Shown here: piece by piece, positions 51,552 to 61,012 of the stretch
How positions within the stretch are numbered: position 1 is the stretch's first letter
Layout of the letters: the number at the start of each line of letters is the position of its first letter
DNA from: Agapetus fuscipes
Lineage: Eukaryota; Arthropoda; Insecta; Trichoptera; Glossosomatidae
Length of the DNA stretch: 64,000 nucleotides
NCBI GenBank assembly: GCA_951799405.1
Contig: OX637353.1
Span: forward strand, 14,260,001 to 14,324,000
Direction of reading: 5' to 3'
The notes under the pieces: generated by a model
What the model saw: only the letters and a program-made list of their open reading frames with translations
Database searches by the model: none
Told to the model about the DNA's origin: nothing
Program-made: the position numbers and the translations under genes

Positions 51552-51904
51552 AGAATTTCGTTATATCGACGATTCCAACCATGATTATCTCTTACCGGAC
51601 CGTAAATGGTTACACGCAAAATTGCCAAGCATGAATGATCGTAAGACAAGGACGGCTGTCTTTAACTCGAGATCTCCGATGTTCCAGTGAACAGAACTGA
51701 TAAGGCAGACAAAAGAGAGTGTCTTCAGTGATCCGACAGTCATTGTTCGGAGAGAGACAACTAATCCACGCGTTTCCAACTAATATCTGTCACATGGAAA
51801 CATTTCAAATCAATAGATATGCTTCACGAGCTTATCGGAAATGTATTAACTATACCAGCTGTATTTGAAATCATCCGAAATCCTAAAATTATCAATAGGC
51901 ATCT

Positions 51905-52153
51905 CGTAATCCCTTATTTGGTTTATCTATCATGTGATTCAAAGATGGCCTTTCAATGAAATTGTCTGAGGAAACACATTTTACACAATCTGAGCTAAAT
52001 AACAACGTAAAACACGACGTGAGAGTTGTTTTAAGTATTTTTTAAATGAATTTCCAGTTTTCACAAGGCACATTACTCCAGTACACATAGAAACTTTGCT
52101 CATTTGAAATTACCTCTGATGGACATAAAACAAGCAAGCACTAAGGGGACGAT
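51905..52153 (+). repeat. M1 MITE, full length, diverged
   Basis: ATTTGGTTTATCTATCATGT to AGCAAGCACTAAGGGGACGA. The left terminus is decayed. Confidence 0.75.
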
Positions 52154-52421
52154 CTAATGAATTAACATACATTTTTCAAAGACCCTCTTGTCCTTTTTTA
52201 TCTAAATTACCAAGAAATTAATATTTGAGATTTGTTTGAGCGAGTCGATAGGTAGATTTGTCTATGGGTCACAGGCTATGAAATTCCTGCTATAAAACTA
52301 CTAATACTTAGTATAAAACTATACATTACAGGACCCATATTATGCAAAATATTTTTTAATCTGTACGCCGTGCCGGTAGGTATACCTACATGTGTTAGAA
52401 AAAAAATAACAATCATTTAGC

Positions 52422-52735
52422 CATAAAAAAAAAACAATTTTATTTTTCATTCCAAATTCAAATCAACGTCATTATTACCAGGATGAAAAACGTTTTATAA
52501 TTATTTCACCTCGGTAGGTATAAATAAATTTGAAAAAATTTGCCATAAAAATTGGAAACTTCTTTTTCATTCCAAATTCAAATCAATCAGCTAGGAATCA
52601 AGGTCATCATTGCTAGCGTGAAAAATGTGTTTTATTTATTTTATCCCAGTAGGTATGAATGTATGTAGGAAGGAAACTTTATTCCTCATTAAAAATTCAA
52701 ATTGATCAGTAGGGAATAAAAAATAATGCTCCTTT
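52422..52735. repeat. Imperfect tandem repeat, unit about 120 bp
   Basis: GCCATAAAAATTGGAAAC, CATTCCAAATTCAAATCAA and GTAGGTATGAATG-type blocks recur about 2.5 times. Confidence 0.7.
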
Positions 52736-52866
52736 GAGATTTGTTTTATTTTTATTTTAAAGTACATGTAATTAAGCGCGAACTTACGAGTACACAAGAA
52801 AACACTTTTTGTAGGTGTGCGTTTAATTGTAATCTTAAACGTCTTTGCAAATTAAATTATAAATTA
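52728..52866 (+). repeat. R1 tail-half fragment
   Basis: CTCCTTTGAGATTTGTTTTA to TCTTTGCAAATTAAATTATA. Confidence 0.65.
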
Positions 52867-52873
52867 AATAATT

Positions 52874-53112
52874 GACCGATCCGTAGTTCAGTGGTAACAC
52901 TTCGGACTCTGAATGGAAGGTTGTGGGTTCGAATCCCGGCGGAGCACAAAAAATTTACCATTTATATTTTCAAATTTGCTCTCCGCTGGGTTGAAAAAAT
53001 CATAAAACCTTTACCAATGACCGGTCACCAAAGGTCCATCCAGCCTTACAGCAACTGGGTCTTGCTTGAGAATTGGCACTTTGTAGCGACGACGACCAAG
53101 CTCGTAAAAAAA
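52874..53112 (+). mobile_element. SB part of composite SINE 3
   Basis: Complete head (GACCGATCCGTAGTTCAGTG, GGTTCGAATCCC) and body to CGACGACCAAGCTCGTAAAA. No LINE-like tail; SA follows. Confidence 0.9.
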
Positions 53113-53372
53113 GTCAATAGCTCAATTGGTAGAATGCTTGCATTCCATGCCGAGAGCAAGGGTTCGATCTCAAGGCTTACTCAGCCTTCACAAGAAATGA
53201 GAACCAGCCCCCCTGGGAGCTGGGAAACCCATACTTCAACTGATAGTGATTGGTGTGTTTTTTCGGCCCCCTTACCCGTAAAAATAAACAGGGCCTGAAT
53301 CGCCACATGCGACCCCTTCGGGGATAACGCAGGCAAGAAGTTACACTATATGTGTAGCTTAGTTGCGTTTTT
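53113..53372 (+). mobile_element. SA part of composite SINE 3
   Basis: GTCAATAGCTCAATTGGTAG head with the GAGAGCAAGGGTTCGAT variant. Part of the body after the B box is deleted. The 3' end is complete (ACACTATATGTGTAGCTTAG). Confidence 0.9.
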
Positions 53373-53388
53373 TGCGTAAGTACGTTCC

Positions 53389-53636
53389 TTGACTTATAGG
53401 TTGGTATGAGGCTGACCACCCATACTGTAAAAATTGGTTCACTTTGCCAATGTCACCCCTGTGTCAGGGAAGGTCGGCAAAAGTTGTGGGGCTTATGTTC
53501 ATTTGAGGTTTGGATTTTATTTGTAAGTATACATTCAGCATTTGTAAGCGCGAACTACGCGTGTTGGTTTGTGGGCATACATGTGAGAGCTTTAAATGAA
53601 TATATCTTTGCAACTTAGATTATAGATAATTATTAT
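53389..53636 (+). repeat. R1 copy (pair, first)
   Basis: Full length. Almost identical to the next copy, including the rare CGTGTTGGTTTGTGGG. Confidence 0.92.
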
Positions 53637-53649
53637 ATTTAATAATTAT

Positions 53650-53896
53650 TCCTTGACTTATAGGTTGGTATGAGGCTGACCACCCATACTGTAAAAAATG
53701 GTTCACTTTGCCAGTGTCACCCCTGTTTCAGGGAAGGTCGGCAAAAGTTGTGGGGCTTATGTTCATTTGAGGTTTGGATTTTATTTGTAAGTATACATTC
53801 AGCATTTGTAAGCGCGAACTACGCGTGTTGGTTTGTGGGCATACATGTGAGAGCTTTAAATGAATATATCTTTGCAACTTAGATTATAGATTATTA
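53650..53896 (+). repeat. R1 copy (pair, second)
   Basis: Separated from the first copy by 13 bp. The high identity suggests local duplication. Confidence 0.92.
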
Positions 53897-54944
53897 TAGA
53901 CGTCAACAACTACTGGCATTTATTGAGATATCGCCACTGCTCAAAAGGTAAGTATACACACTGAGTGTCTACCTATTTGTATTCATTTCATGTTTTTACA
54001 TATTTTAATAATGAAAATATTTTCTGAATACTTATATAAATAAAAATGTAAATTTCCTTTTGCAATAAAAGGCACATGGTAATAAACCTACTTACATGAT
54101 ATTTTCTACATTTTACAGTTCATACATTTTCTGGGACAAGAAATTTTATCACAAAATCTGTACCTACGCCAATTATTATTCATTATTTTTAAACTCAACC
54201 CTCATTTTTTATGAAAAAATTGTAAAGATAATAAAAAGTTCGCTAGATGTACTATTTTAATTGAAATCCCTAGAAATAATGTTAAGGTAAGTATCTAATA
54301 ATTATTTGTATTTGTTCAAGATTAATTATGTGTTGAATCGAATATTCTGGTGAAATCCAGCAAGGCGGCGTGTAACGATTCTCCATGTTTCGAGAATGTT
54401 CTTTATAAACTGTAAAAATTAAGGAACGAAATTCTGTTCCTGCTGCCGGCTGTTTTTCTAGTAAAAATATATTTCTTTAGTACGCAGAAAAACATTTTTC
54501 ACTTTTTTTTTACTTCGCTTTCTTTTCAAAAGTTCACAATTTTTCTTGCGTCGTTCTTGTTATCTGTACTCTTTAACCTTTTAAAATCTGTACTAAGGCA
54601 CAAGCCGTTCGTTTGGTATGAAAAACTTTTAAGGGTTGCACACCCCCAGATTAAGGGGGGACTCCAGGGTTGAGATTTCATTGACTGTCAATTTTGCGAA
54701 AAGGGATGGATGTATGGAAATTATTCATGTGCGAGGGAGATGGATAACAAAATAGTAAACGTTCAAGAATTGTTTATGGCTTGCGTTCGAACGAGTTTGG
54801 TTCAAAAGGATAGCAATGAGTGACATATATCATCGACAGTGAGGGTTGGCAGCAGTGCTATGACAAGTTGACAATACAACTGCGTCAAAAACAAAAATAA
54901 ACCATATTATTGTGACAGCGTATTAAAAGTGCAGTAAAGAAAAT
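53897..54944. other. Unassigned region
   Basis: About 1 kb with no recognised family. A short G/C stretch (54640-54680) has no ORF. Confidence 0.45.
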
Positions 54945-55196
54945 TGTTCCTTGACTCATAGGTTGGTATGCGGCTGACCACCCATGCTGTAGAAATGGTT
55001 CACTTTGCTAATGTCACCCCTGTTTCAGGGAAGGACGGCAAGAGTTGCAGGATGTATGTCCATTTGAGATTTTTTTTTTTTATGTTGTAGGTTCACATGC
55101 GGCAACCGCGAACTTGTACGTGTCTGCTTGTGAAAATGCATGTAATGTGAATCTCCAATAAAACGTATCTTTGCAACTTAGATAAGCTTAGATTAG
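54945..55196 (+). repeat. R1 copy, full length
   Basis: Head TTCCTTGACTCATAGGTTGG; contains an 11-T run in the middle. Confidence 0.9.
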
Positions 55197-55904
55197 TAAA
55201 GTGTGCTAAATACCCTAAGCCACAAGATTTCACATGATTTTCAAGAAAACGATCATAAACATTAGCTCTCCTTCACAGTTGTTTATTTTTTTTGCTTTAC
55301 ACCATTGCTAAAACATAGTTTTCAACACATTTCGTAATTAATTTTCGTAGGCTATCTTTGTGATTTTTTTATATGAGTGTGTAGCACATAGAAATGTGAG
55401 TGTATGCAGAAAATTCATTGATATTGGTAAAAATCTAAATATATTTTCTAGTAAATTCTGTTGCTAAGTGTGCTAGCGAAATCCGAGCCCAGGTTGCAAA
55501 AAATCTATAAAAAAAAACGTCCCCTACGAAGGCAATCTATAGTTCGAGGAGTGTACAATGCGCTCGAAATGTGTTAAATTTCACCTGACGAAGGTACGAC
55601 AGGTAGGGAATCAAAGCAAAAGGTATCAGGTTCGAGACATTTTTCACCAAAGAACTGAGTTTACTTTTTTTGGGTCTTTTAATGTGACAATGATTGTGAA
55701 CGGATGTCAAATGGCTTTTTGCCGATTGGCTTTTCGTTTTTTTTCGAATGCAGACAGCTGATTAGCTGTTTTTTTTTAAGTGTAAAAAGAAGTTATTTTA
55801 CAGCTGTTTGTAGTAGATGTTTTAGAGCAATAATTACTTCTTTTTTCAGTTGGCATTAAGTACCATCAGAAAAATGTAGCCTTGATATATTACAGAAACT
55901 TTTT
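55197..55904. other. Unassigned region
   Basis: A 67-codon frame (55558-55761) shows no domain. Nothing else recognised. Confidence 0.35.
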
Positions 55905-55982
55905 TTAAACTAACTGTTGATTAACTGATTTAAGAAATCGTAGATAAAACATATTATTGCGAGTAACATCTCATAGTAAGTG
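55905..55982 (-). repeat. M2 part, outer host of a triple nest
   Basis: AACTGATTTAAGAAATCGTA to CTCATAGTAAGTG. Continues at 57522. The TAAGTG duplication (55977-55982, 57522-57527) marks the RTE insertion. Confidence 0.8.
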
Positions 55983-55995
55983 TACTTCTTCTTCT

Positions 55996-56349
55996 CTAGT
56001 TGCAATCCTGGTATTGGCTTGCAGCAATTTCTTTCACTCTTCTCCTCCATTCCTCCCTGTCTTGTGCGGCTCTCTTAAGGTCTGCATATGATGAGCAGCG
56101 CACGTCCACCAACAGGTCCTCCAGGTATTCTTGGCGTGGGCGTCCCCTAGAGTTGGTCCCATCGGTCATCCCCTCCATTATGACATGCAAGAGACCTTCT
56201 TGTCGTATTACATGGCTGATCCATCTTACACGCCTTTCGGACAAGGTCCTGAGCAGATGCCTTCCTCCTTCGATTCTTTGGAGAACCTCCTCATTTGTAG
56301 TGTGGTCTCTCCAGGAAATTCCTAGTAGTCTTCTATACGACCACATCTC
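55996..56349 (-). pseudogene. RTE ORF2 C-terminus
   Basis: EMWSYRRLLGISWRDHTTNE, EVLQRIEGGRHLLRTLSERR, RWISHVIRQEGLLHVIMEGM and GRPRQEYLEDLLVDV. Upstream on the minus strand (57470-57401) the same protein reads YGCETWCLSKRDKQRLEAFE after a frameshift near YVS. EAFE and MW join exactly across the LB insertion. Confidence 0.85.
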
Positions 56350-57395
56350 ATTTCCTTTTCAGCCATTTTTTTTTTCAGCCACAACCTTTCAGCCATTATC
56401 TGGCGTTCCTCAAGGATCAAATCTGGGTCCATTGGCCTTTATTATATTCATTAATGATATAGTAGATATCATTAAGTACAGCTCTTGTCTTCTTTATGCA
56501 GATGATTTGAAGGTTTACACGAAAGTCGTAGATATTCACGACTGCATAAATCTGCAAGATGATTTAGATGCATTAGCAGCTTGGGCTGAGAAAAACAAGC
56601 TCTTCTTTAACTCAAAAAAATGTGTCTCAATGTCGTTCACTAAATCTTTCAGACCCATCTTGCATGAGTACAGTATTGGTGGGCAATTACTGTCTCGTGT
56701 GAAATCAATGCGGGATCTGGGAGTTGTGTTTGATCCTGGACTGGAGTTCTCCGATCATATAACGCAGCTGATGACTAAGTGCTACCAGCTGCTGGGATTA
56801 GTAATCAGAGTGAGCAAACAGCTCACTGAGCCCAGAGCGATAGTTGACGTCTTCAGCTGCGTTATACGATCCAAATTAGAGTACGCTGTCGAGGTTTGGA
56901 CTCCATACCAGCGGAAGTACATAGATATGATAGAACAAGTCCAAAAAAAGTTTCTCAGGTATCTCCTCATGAGGCGGTGTGGAAGTTATCCACAATTCAT
57001 GCATCATGAGGAGCTACTTCGGGAGACTGGATTTAGAAGCCTGGAAACGAGGCGCAACAGATCCCTTATGGTGCTCACTCATAAGGTCATCAACGGCTTA
57101 ATTGACAGTCCCACCCTGTTGGAGGGCTACAGGTTGTATGTGCCTGACGACTACACCCGAGGGCGAGGACATGATCTATTTCATGTACCGAAAAGCCGTA
57201 CTGATGTCGTGGCACAACACCCTGTGACTCGGAGTATGAAGCTCTTAAATAAGTCTAATATAGACATTTTTGAGTGTAATTTAATAACATTTAAAAATCT
57301 TGCAATAGAGTTCCTCTCAGCGTGTTGATAGCTGTGAGGGTGCACTGTAATAAGGGTGACCTGTTGTGCACAATTTAAAAAAAAAAAAAAAAAAA
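56350..57395 (+). mobile_element. LB LINE (jockey-like), 5'-truncated copy 2
   Basis: Duplication ATCTC (56345-56349, 57396-57400). The 3' UTR is identical in type to copy 1 and ends in an A-run. Confidence 0.9.
56372..57328 (+). CDS. LB reverse transcriptase, C-terminal half
   Basis: 318 open codons: QPLSGVPQGSNLGPLAFIIF, CLLYADDLKVY (catalytic aspartates), VKSMRDLGVVFDPGLEFSDH, then EYAVEVWTPYQRKYIDMIEQ to the stop. The frame runs back to 56000 through antisense RTE sequence; those codons are not LINE. The first RT catalytic motif and the endonuclease are missing. Confidence 0.88.
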   Translation, partial: FSATTFQPLSGVPQGSNLGPLAFIIFINDIVDIIKYSSCLLYADDLKVYTKVVDIHDCINLQDDLDALAAWAEKNKLFFNSKKCVSMSFTKSFRPILHEYSIGGQLLSRVKSMRDLGVVFDPGLEFSDHITQLMTKCYQLLGLVIRVSKQLTEPRAIVDVFSCVIRSKLEYAVEVWTPYQRKYIDMIEQVQKKFLRYLLMRRCGSYPQFMHHEELLRETGFRSLETRRNRSLMVLTHKVINGLIDSPTLLEGYRLYVPDDYTRGRGHDLFHVPKSRTDVVAQHPVTRSMKLLNKSNIDIFECNLITFKNLAIEFLSAC

Positions 57396-57521
57396 ATCTC
57401 GAAAGCCTCTAGTCTCTGTTTATCTCTTTTGGATAGGCACCATGTCTCGCAGCCGTACATCAAGATACATAGGTTTTGATGAGGAGTAGTCTCAGTTTCA
57501 GGTCTATATTATTTGATTCTA

Positions 57522-57660
57522 TAAGTGAACCAAGCATAAGTAAATACACATGACAAACTTCTAAACTACAGAATTTTCTCACTTTTGTAGTATTTTCTTT
57601 CGTAGAAATTAATGAAAAAATGTGTATTTAACTGAGAAACCCACGTCAGCTTAATATGCC
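57522..57660 (-). repeat. M2 part, right side of the nest
   Basis: AAGTGAACCAAGCATAAGTA, CTAAACTACAGAATTTTC, to CTGAGAAACCCACGTCAGC. Confidence 0.75.
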
Positions 57661-57777
57661 ACAAGTCTCGATGCGTTCAAATTTATTTAAAGTATAAACA
57701 AAAAACACCCTCTCCGTAAAGGTGTTTGATTAAAGATTTTAAATTATGATTAAAATAATAATGGTATAAATGGTGAA

Positions 57778-58660
57778 ATGTTGAAAGCAGGAGGTGAATG
57801 TGTGATAGATTGGATGTACGAATTATGTAAGCTTTGTGTGAATGCAGGAGTAGTACCGATGGATTGGAGGAAGGCAGTCATTGTTCCCATTTACAAAGGT
57901 AAAGGGGACAAAAAAGACTGTCAGAACTTCAGACCAATCAGTCTACTCAGTATACCAGGAAAAGTCTTCTGTAAGGTGATTATAAAAAATGTGATTCTGA
58001 CTACTAGTGAAAGGATTTCCGATATACAGTCCGGCTTTATGGCGGGTAGAGGCTGTGTTGATCAGATTTTTACTCTACGACAACTTGTTGAAAAACAATT
58101 GTCGGTGAGGCGGAAGCTGTTCACGGCCTTTGTAGATCTGGAAAAGGCTTTTGACTCAGTGGACAGAGGTATGTTATGGGATGTTTTGAAAGCATACGGA
58201 GTGAATGGGGCTCTCCTAGGTGCGGTGCATGCAAACTATGAAAAGAGTAAGGCATGTGTCCGTATTGATGGTGAGTATAGTGAGTGGTTTGAAGTGTATA
58301 CTGTATAAGGGTGTGAGGCAAGGATGTGTGATGAGTCCATGGCTATTTAACACAGTTATGGACAAGTGTGTCAGGGATGCTAGACTTAATGATTGTGGAT
58401 TGATGATAGGAGAGAGCAAAGTGAGTGTTCTACTGTATGCAGATGATGCAGTTCTTGTATCTGATTCTGCAGTAGAATTGCAAACAATGCTCTCTAGATT
58501 GAATGAAGCTTTGTTAGGTAACCATTTGAAGTTGAATGCAAGTAAGACGAAAGTATTGATTTTTGAAAGAGATGATGAAAATATGAATTATGAATTTAAA
58601 ATTAATGGAATGAATGTTGATGTCGTAAATGAGTTTTTAATGTTGGTTTATTGGCTTGCT
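57778..58660 (+). pseudogene. RTE reverse transcriptase core, frameshifted
   Basis: First frame (57778-58305): WRKAVIVPIYKGKGDKKDC, NFRPISLLSIPGKVFCKVI, DIQSGFMAGRGCVDQIFTLR, FVDLEKAFDSVDRGMLWDVL (first catalytic aspartate). A one-base shift near 58300 moves to the second frame: KGVRQGCVMSPWLFNTVMDK, SVLLYADDAVLVSDSAVELQ (catalytic DD), HLKLNASKTKVLIF. ORF continuity is lost after NEFLML by the deletion. Confidence 0.88.
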
Positions 58661-58756
58661 ACATTTTTTGCATAAGACATTTTTTACTTTTTTGTATAGA
58701 TTTATTTTTAAGGTTTTGTTGTTTTCTTATACTTAAATGTTATTTATTACTCGTAT

Positions 58757-59013
58757 TCCTTGACTTATAGGTTTGTATGAGGCTGACCACCCATACTGTA
58801 AAAAATGGTTCACTTTGCCAATGTCACCCCTGTTTCAGGGAATGTCGGCAAGAGTTGCAGGGCTTATGTTCATTTGAGGTTTGGATTTTATTTGTAAGTA
58901 CACAATCAGCATTGGTAAGCGCGCACTACATGTGTTTGTTTGTGGGCATACATCTGAGAGCTTTGAATGAATATATCCTTGCAACTTAGATTATAGATTT
59001 ATAGATTATAGAT
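58757..59013 (+). repeat. R1 copy joined to RTE
   Basis: TTCCTTGACTTATAGGTTTG head; tail TTATAGATTTATAGATTATAG. Confidence 0.92.
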
Positions 59014-59035
59014 TACGGTCGTTAGACATTTTACA

Positions 59036-59275
59036 GAATGAAAAAAACGTATTTTACTGACCGTGCAAAAGAGAAGAACGATTTTCTCTACGTTTCGTCG
59101 GAGTCATATCCGACGTCCTCAGGAGGCGTGTGTCTTCTACGGTTCAGTGTCAGTTCGTGGTTCTTCTTTGTAGAAGACACAAGCCTCCTGCGGACGTCGG
59201 ATATGACTCCGACGAAACGTAGAGAAAATCGTTCTTCTCTTTTGCCCGGTCAGTAAAATCCGTTTTTTTTCATTC
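59036..59275. repeat. Near-perfect 240 bp hairpin MITE
   Basis: Left arm from GAATGAAAAAAACGTATTTT through CGTTTCGTCGGAGTCATATC to TGTGTCTTCTAC. The right arm is its inverted copy with only a few differences over about 100 bp, and the loop is about 35 bp. ORFs inside are by-products. Confidence 0.9.
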
Positions 59276-59279
59276 TATA

Positions 59280-60300
59280 AAAAACACCCTGTTTTTTTCC
59301 AATTATTTTTTTATGTAAAAAATTATAAACGCTTTCGTTCCTCAGACCCGCATCAGGTTTTTTAAAAATATTTCTATTAACTTGAAATAAAAATCATACG
59401 GGGCTCACATTTTCAATTTCACATTTTTTCCCCCCTATCTACAAGAAAAAATCTCTGCAATTCGAAAAATTCGCGAGCGCGCTTCAATCGTCTTTAAAAT
59501 TCCTTCAATTGGTAATAAAATGAGTAAATCTCCTCAAAAGCTGTAAACTTTCGAATTCAGCGCTCCTTGAGATTTCTCGAATGAGCTTTATTGCCAAAAA
59601 TGAGGCAATATTCACTTTCCCAAGTATTAAAAAAAAAACACTACGTTGAAACGTTTCGTAAACCAAGAATAAAAACTAAAGCAAGCCCTTTTGCGTCAGT
59701 TTTAATTTATATATTTTCTTGTGAAACTCTATGTATATGTTTAAACTTTATACTTAAGTTTATTCCTTTATTCTCTCGCGGAAGTTTTATAAGGCCCCAG
59801 TGGCCGATTTGCTTTTTGTAAGGAAAGCCTTTAAAAAATTGAGCGTCAGAATCGAGACGGGAATTTCAATATATGCGATTATTTAGATAGCTTTCTTGTG
59901 AAAGAGGATTATCGTTTTTGTGATGGCGGTTTATCGCTGTGAAATCTCCATCAAAATGTTGATAACTCGAACTGCCTTTATAAAAGTCACGGAAAGTGAA
60001 AATGTTCTATTGAAATCATATCGTATAGGTTCATGCCTGCGTTTTTTTGTGATTGTGTGCCTAGGCGTGTTAACTTGCTGTGTGTGTGTATAGACGTGAG
60101 TGTTTGACATTTTGCACTGATGTTACTTCTGGTACTCTCTGGAAATATCCATTCTAGAGATGTCTCGTCTGGTCAGGAATACGCAAGAATAGGCCTTGGT
60201 CGTATATAAATATAGGATGCGGTCCTGTGAAGTAGCAATGATCCATTAACGCTCAAGCTGCGAAATCGACAGTAAATAAGTTACGGAGTGAACTATATTA
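59280..60300. other. Unassigned AT-rich region
   Basis: About 1 kb without a recognised family. Confidence 0.45.
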
Positions 60301-60302
60301 CA

Positions 60303-60391
60303 AACCATCTCATCACATTCTTTTGAACCATAACTTTCACATCCTCTTTCAACTTACACTATTTATTTACCCATTCATTCCTTACTCTGAA
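60303..60391 (-). pseudogene. RTE ORF2 fragment
   Basis: Minus strand: RVRNEWVNK, a stop, then CKLKEDVKVMVQKNVMRWF. Same subfamily as 14195-14645. Confidence 0.7.
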
Positions 60392-60520
60392 GCCTGGTAT
60401 TTCCATCGTTAGCATAGCGACTTTATTCTAAATTAAAATGACGCACTAATGTCAATCGTGTGAGTATTTTTGTATCAGATTCAATGAACATAAGCTAACG
60501 TTGAAACTACCGGGTCTTAG
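60392..60520. repeat. M4 MITE, tandem unit 1
   Basis: GCCTGGTATTTCCATCGTTA and, inverted, AACGTTGAAACTACCGGGTC. Confidence 0.8.
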
Positions 60521-60651
60521 GCCCAGTATTTTCAACGATAGCATAATGACTTTATACTGAAAGAAAAGGACGCACTTATGTCAATCGTGTGGGTAGTTTT
60601 TATTATCAGTTTTAAGTCAAATATACTAACGTTGAAAATACCGGGCCTTAG
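60518..60651. repeat. M4 MITE, tandem unit 2
   Basis: GGCCCAGTATTTTCAACGAT and ACTAACGTTGAAAATACCGG. It abuts unit 1 with shared terminal bases (CTTAGGCCC). Confidence 0.85.
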
Positions 60652-60654
60652 AGT

Positions 60655-61012
60655 GAATCCATGTGGATTTAGCAGAACTAAAGAAAATTATACTAAGCTT
60701 TCAAACTACTTTGCTTCCTTCAATCTGCGACCTTCAATCGTCTAAAAGTCACAATATTTTTTATTTTTTTATTGTTAATTTGTAAACGTAAAAATATCAA
60801 GTAAGCTTATGTATTATTTTGAATGAATTTCAGGCATGGGAAACCCTAAAAAAAGACACATCAAAAACGTATATTTTTCTCTCCTTTTTTCGTTGTACTC
60901 TCTACATTTGTACCTGCTTACTAATTATAATTACCTGTCTACAAACCCTACGGGAGTTTTTTTTTTCGTTACAAGTTTCAGTAAAAAAAAACACAGCATA
61001 CCCCTCTCAGAC
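60655..61012. other. Unassigned spacer
   Basis: No recognised content. CCCCTCTCAGAC at the right edge resembles CCCTCCCAGAC after the foldback. Confidence 0.4.

Larger units (their letters stand above)
55983..57521 (-). mobile_element. RTE LINE fragment, interrupted by LB
   Basis: Minus-strand RTE C-terminus in two pieces (57521-57401 and 56349-55983). The 3' tail is (GAA)n-like (AGAGAAGAAGAAGTA). The LB LINE lies between. Confidence 0.85.
57770..59013 (+). mobile_element. RTE LINE copy with R1 tail, internally deleted
   Basis: RT core (57778-58640), then a jump at TTAATGTTGGT into the 3' UTR (GCTACATTTTTTGCATAAG), followed by R1 and an AGATT-type tail. It links the RT domain, the UTR and R1 in one molecule. 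Confidence 0.8.

Noticed and set aside
53406..53882. Recurrent 60-74 aa ORF starting MRLTTHTVKNGSLCQCHPC in many R1 copies
   Set aside because: The ORF recurs because the DNA repeat recurs. Copies carry stops, shifts and deletions, and R1 behaves as a LINE 3' end.
56000..56371. N-terminal 120 codons of the 442-codon frame as LINE protein
   Set aside because: This part is antisense to the RTE C-terminus; LB begins at 56350 after its target duplication.
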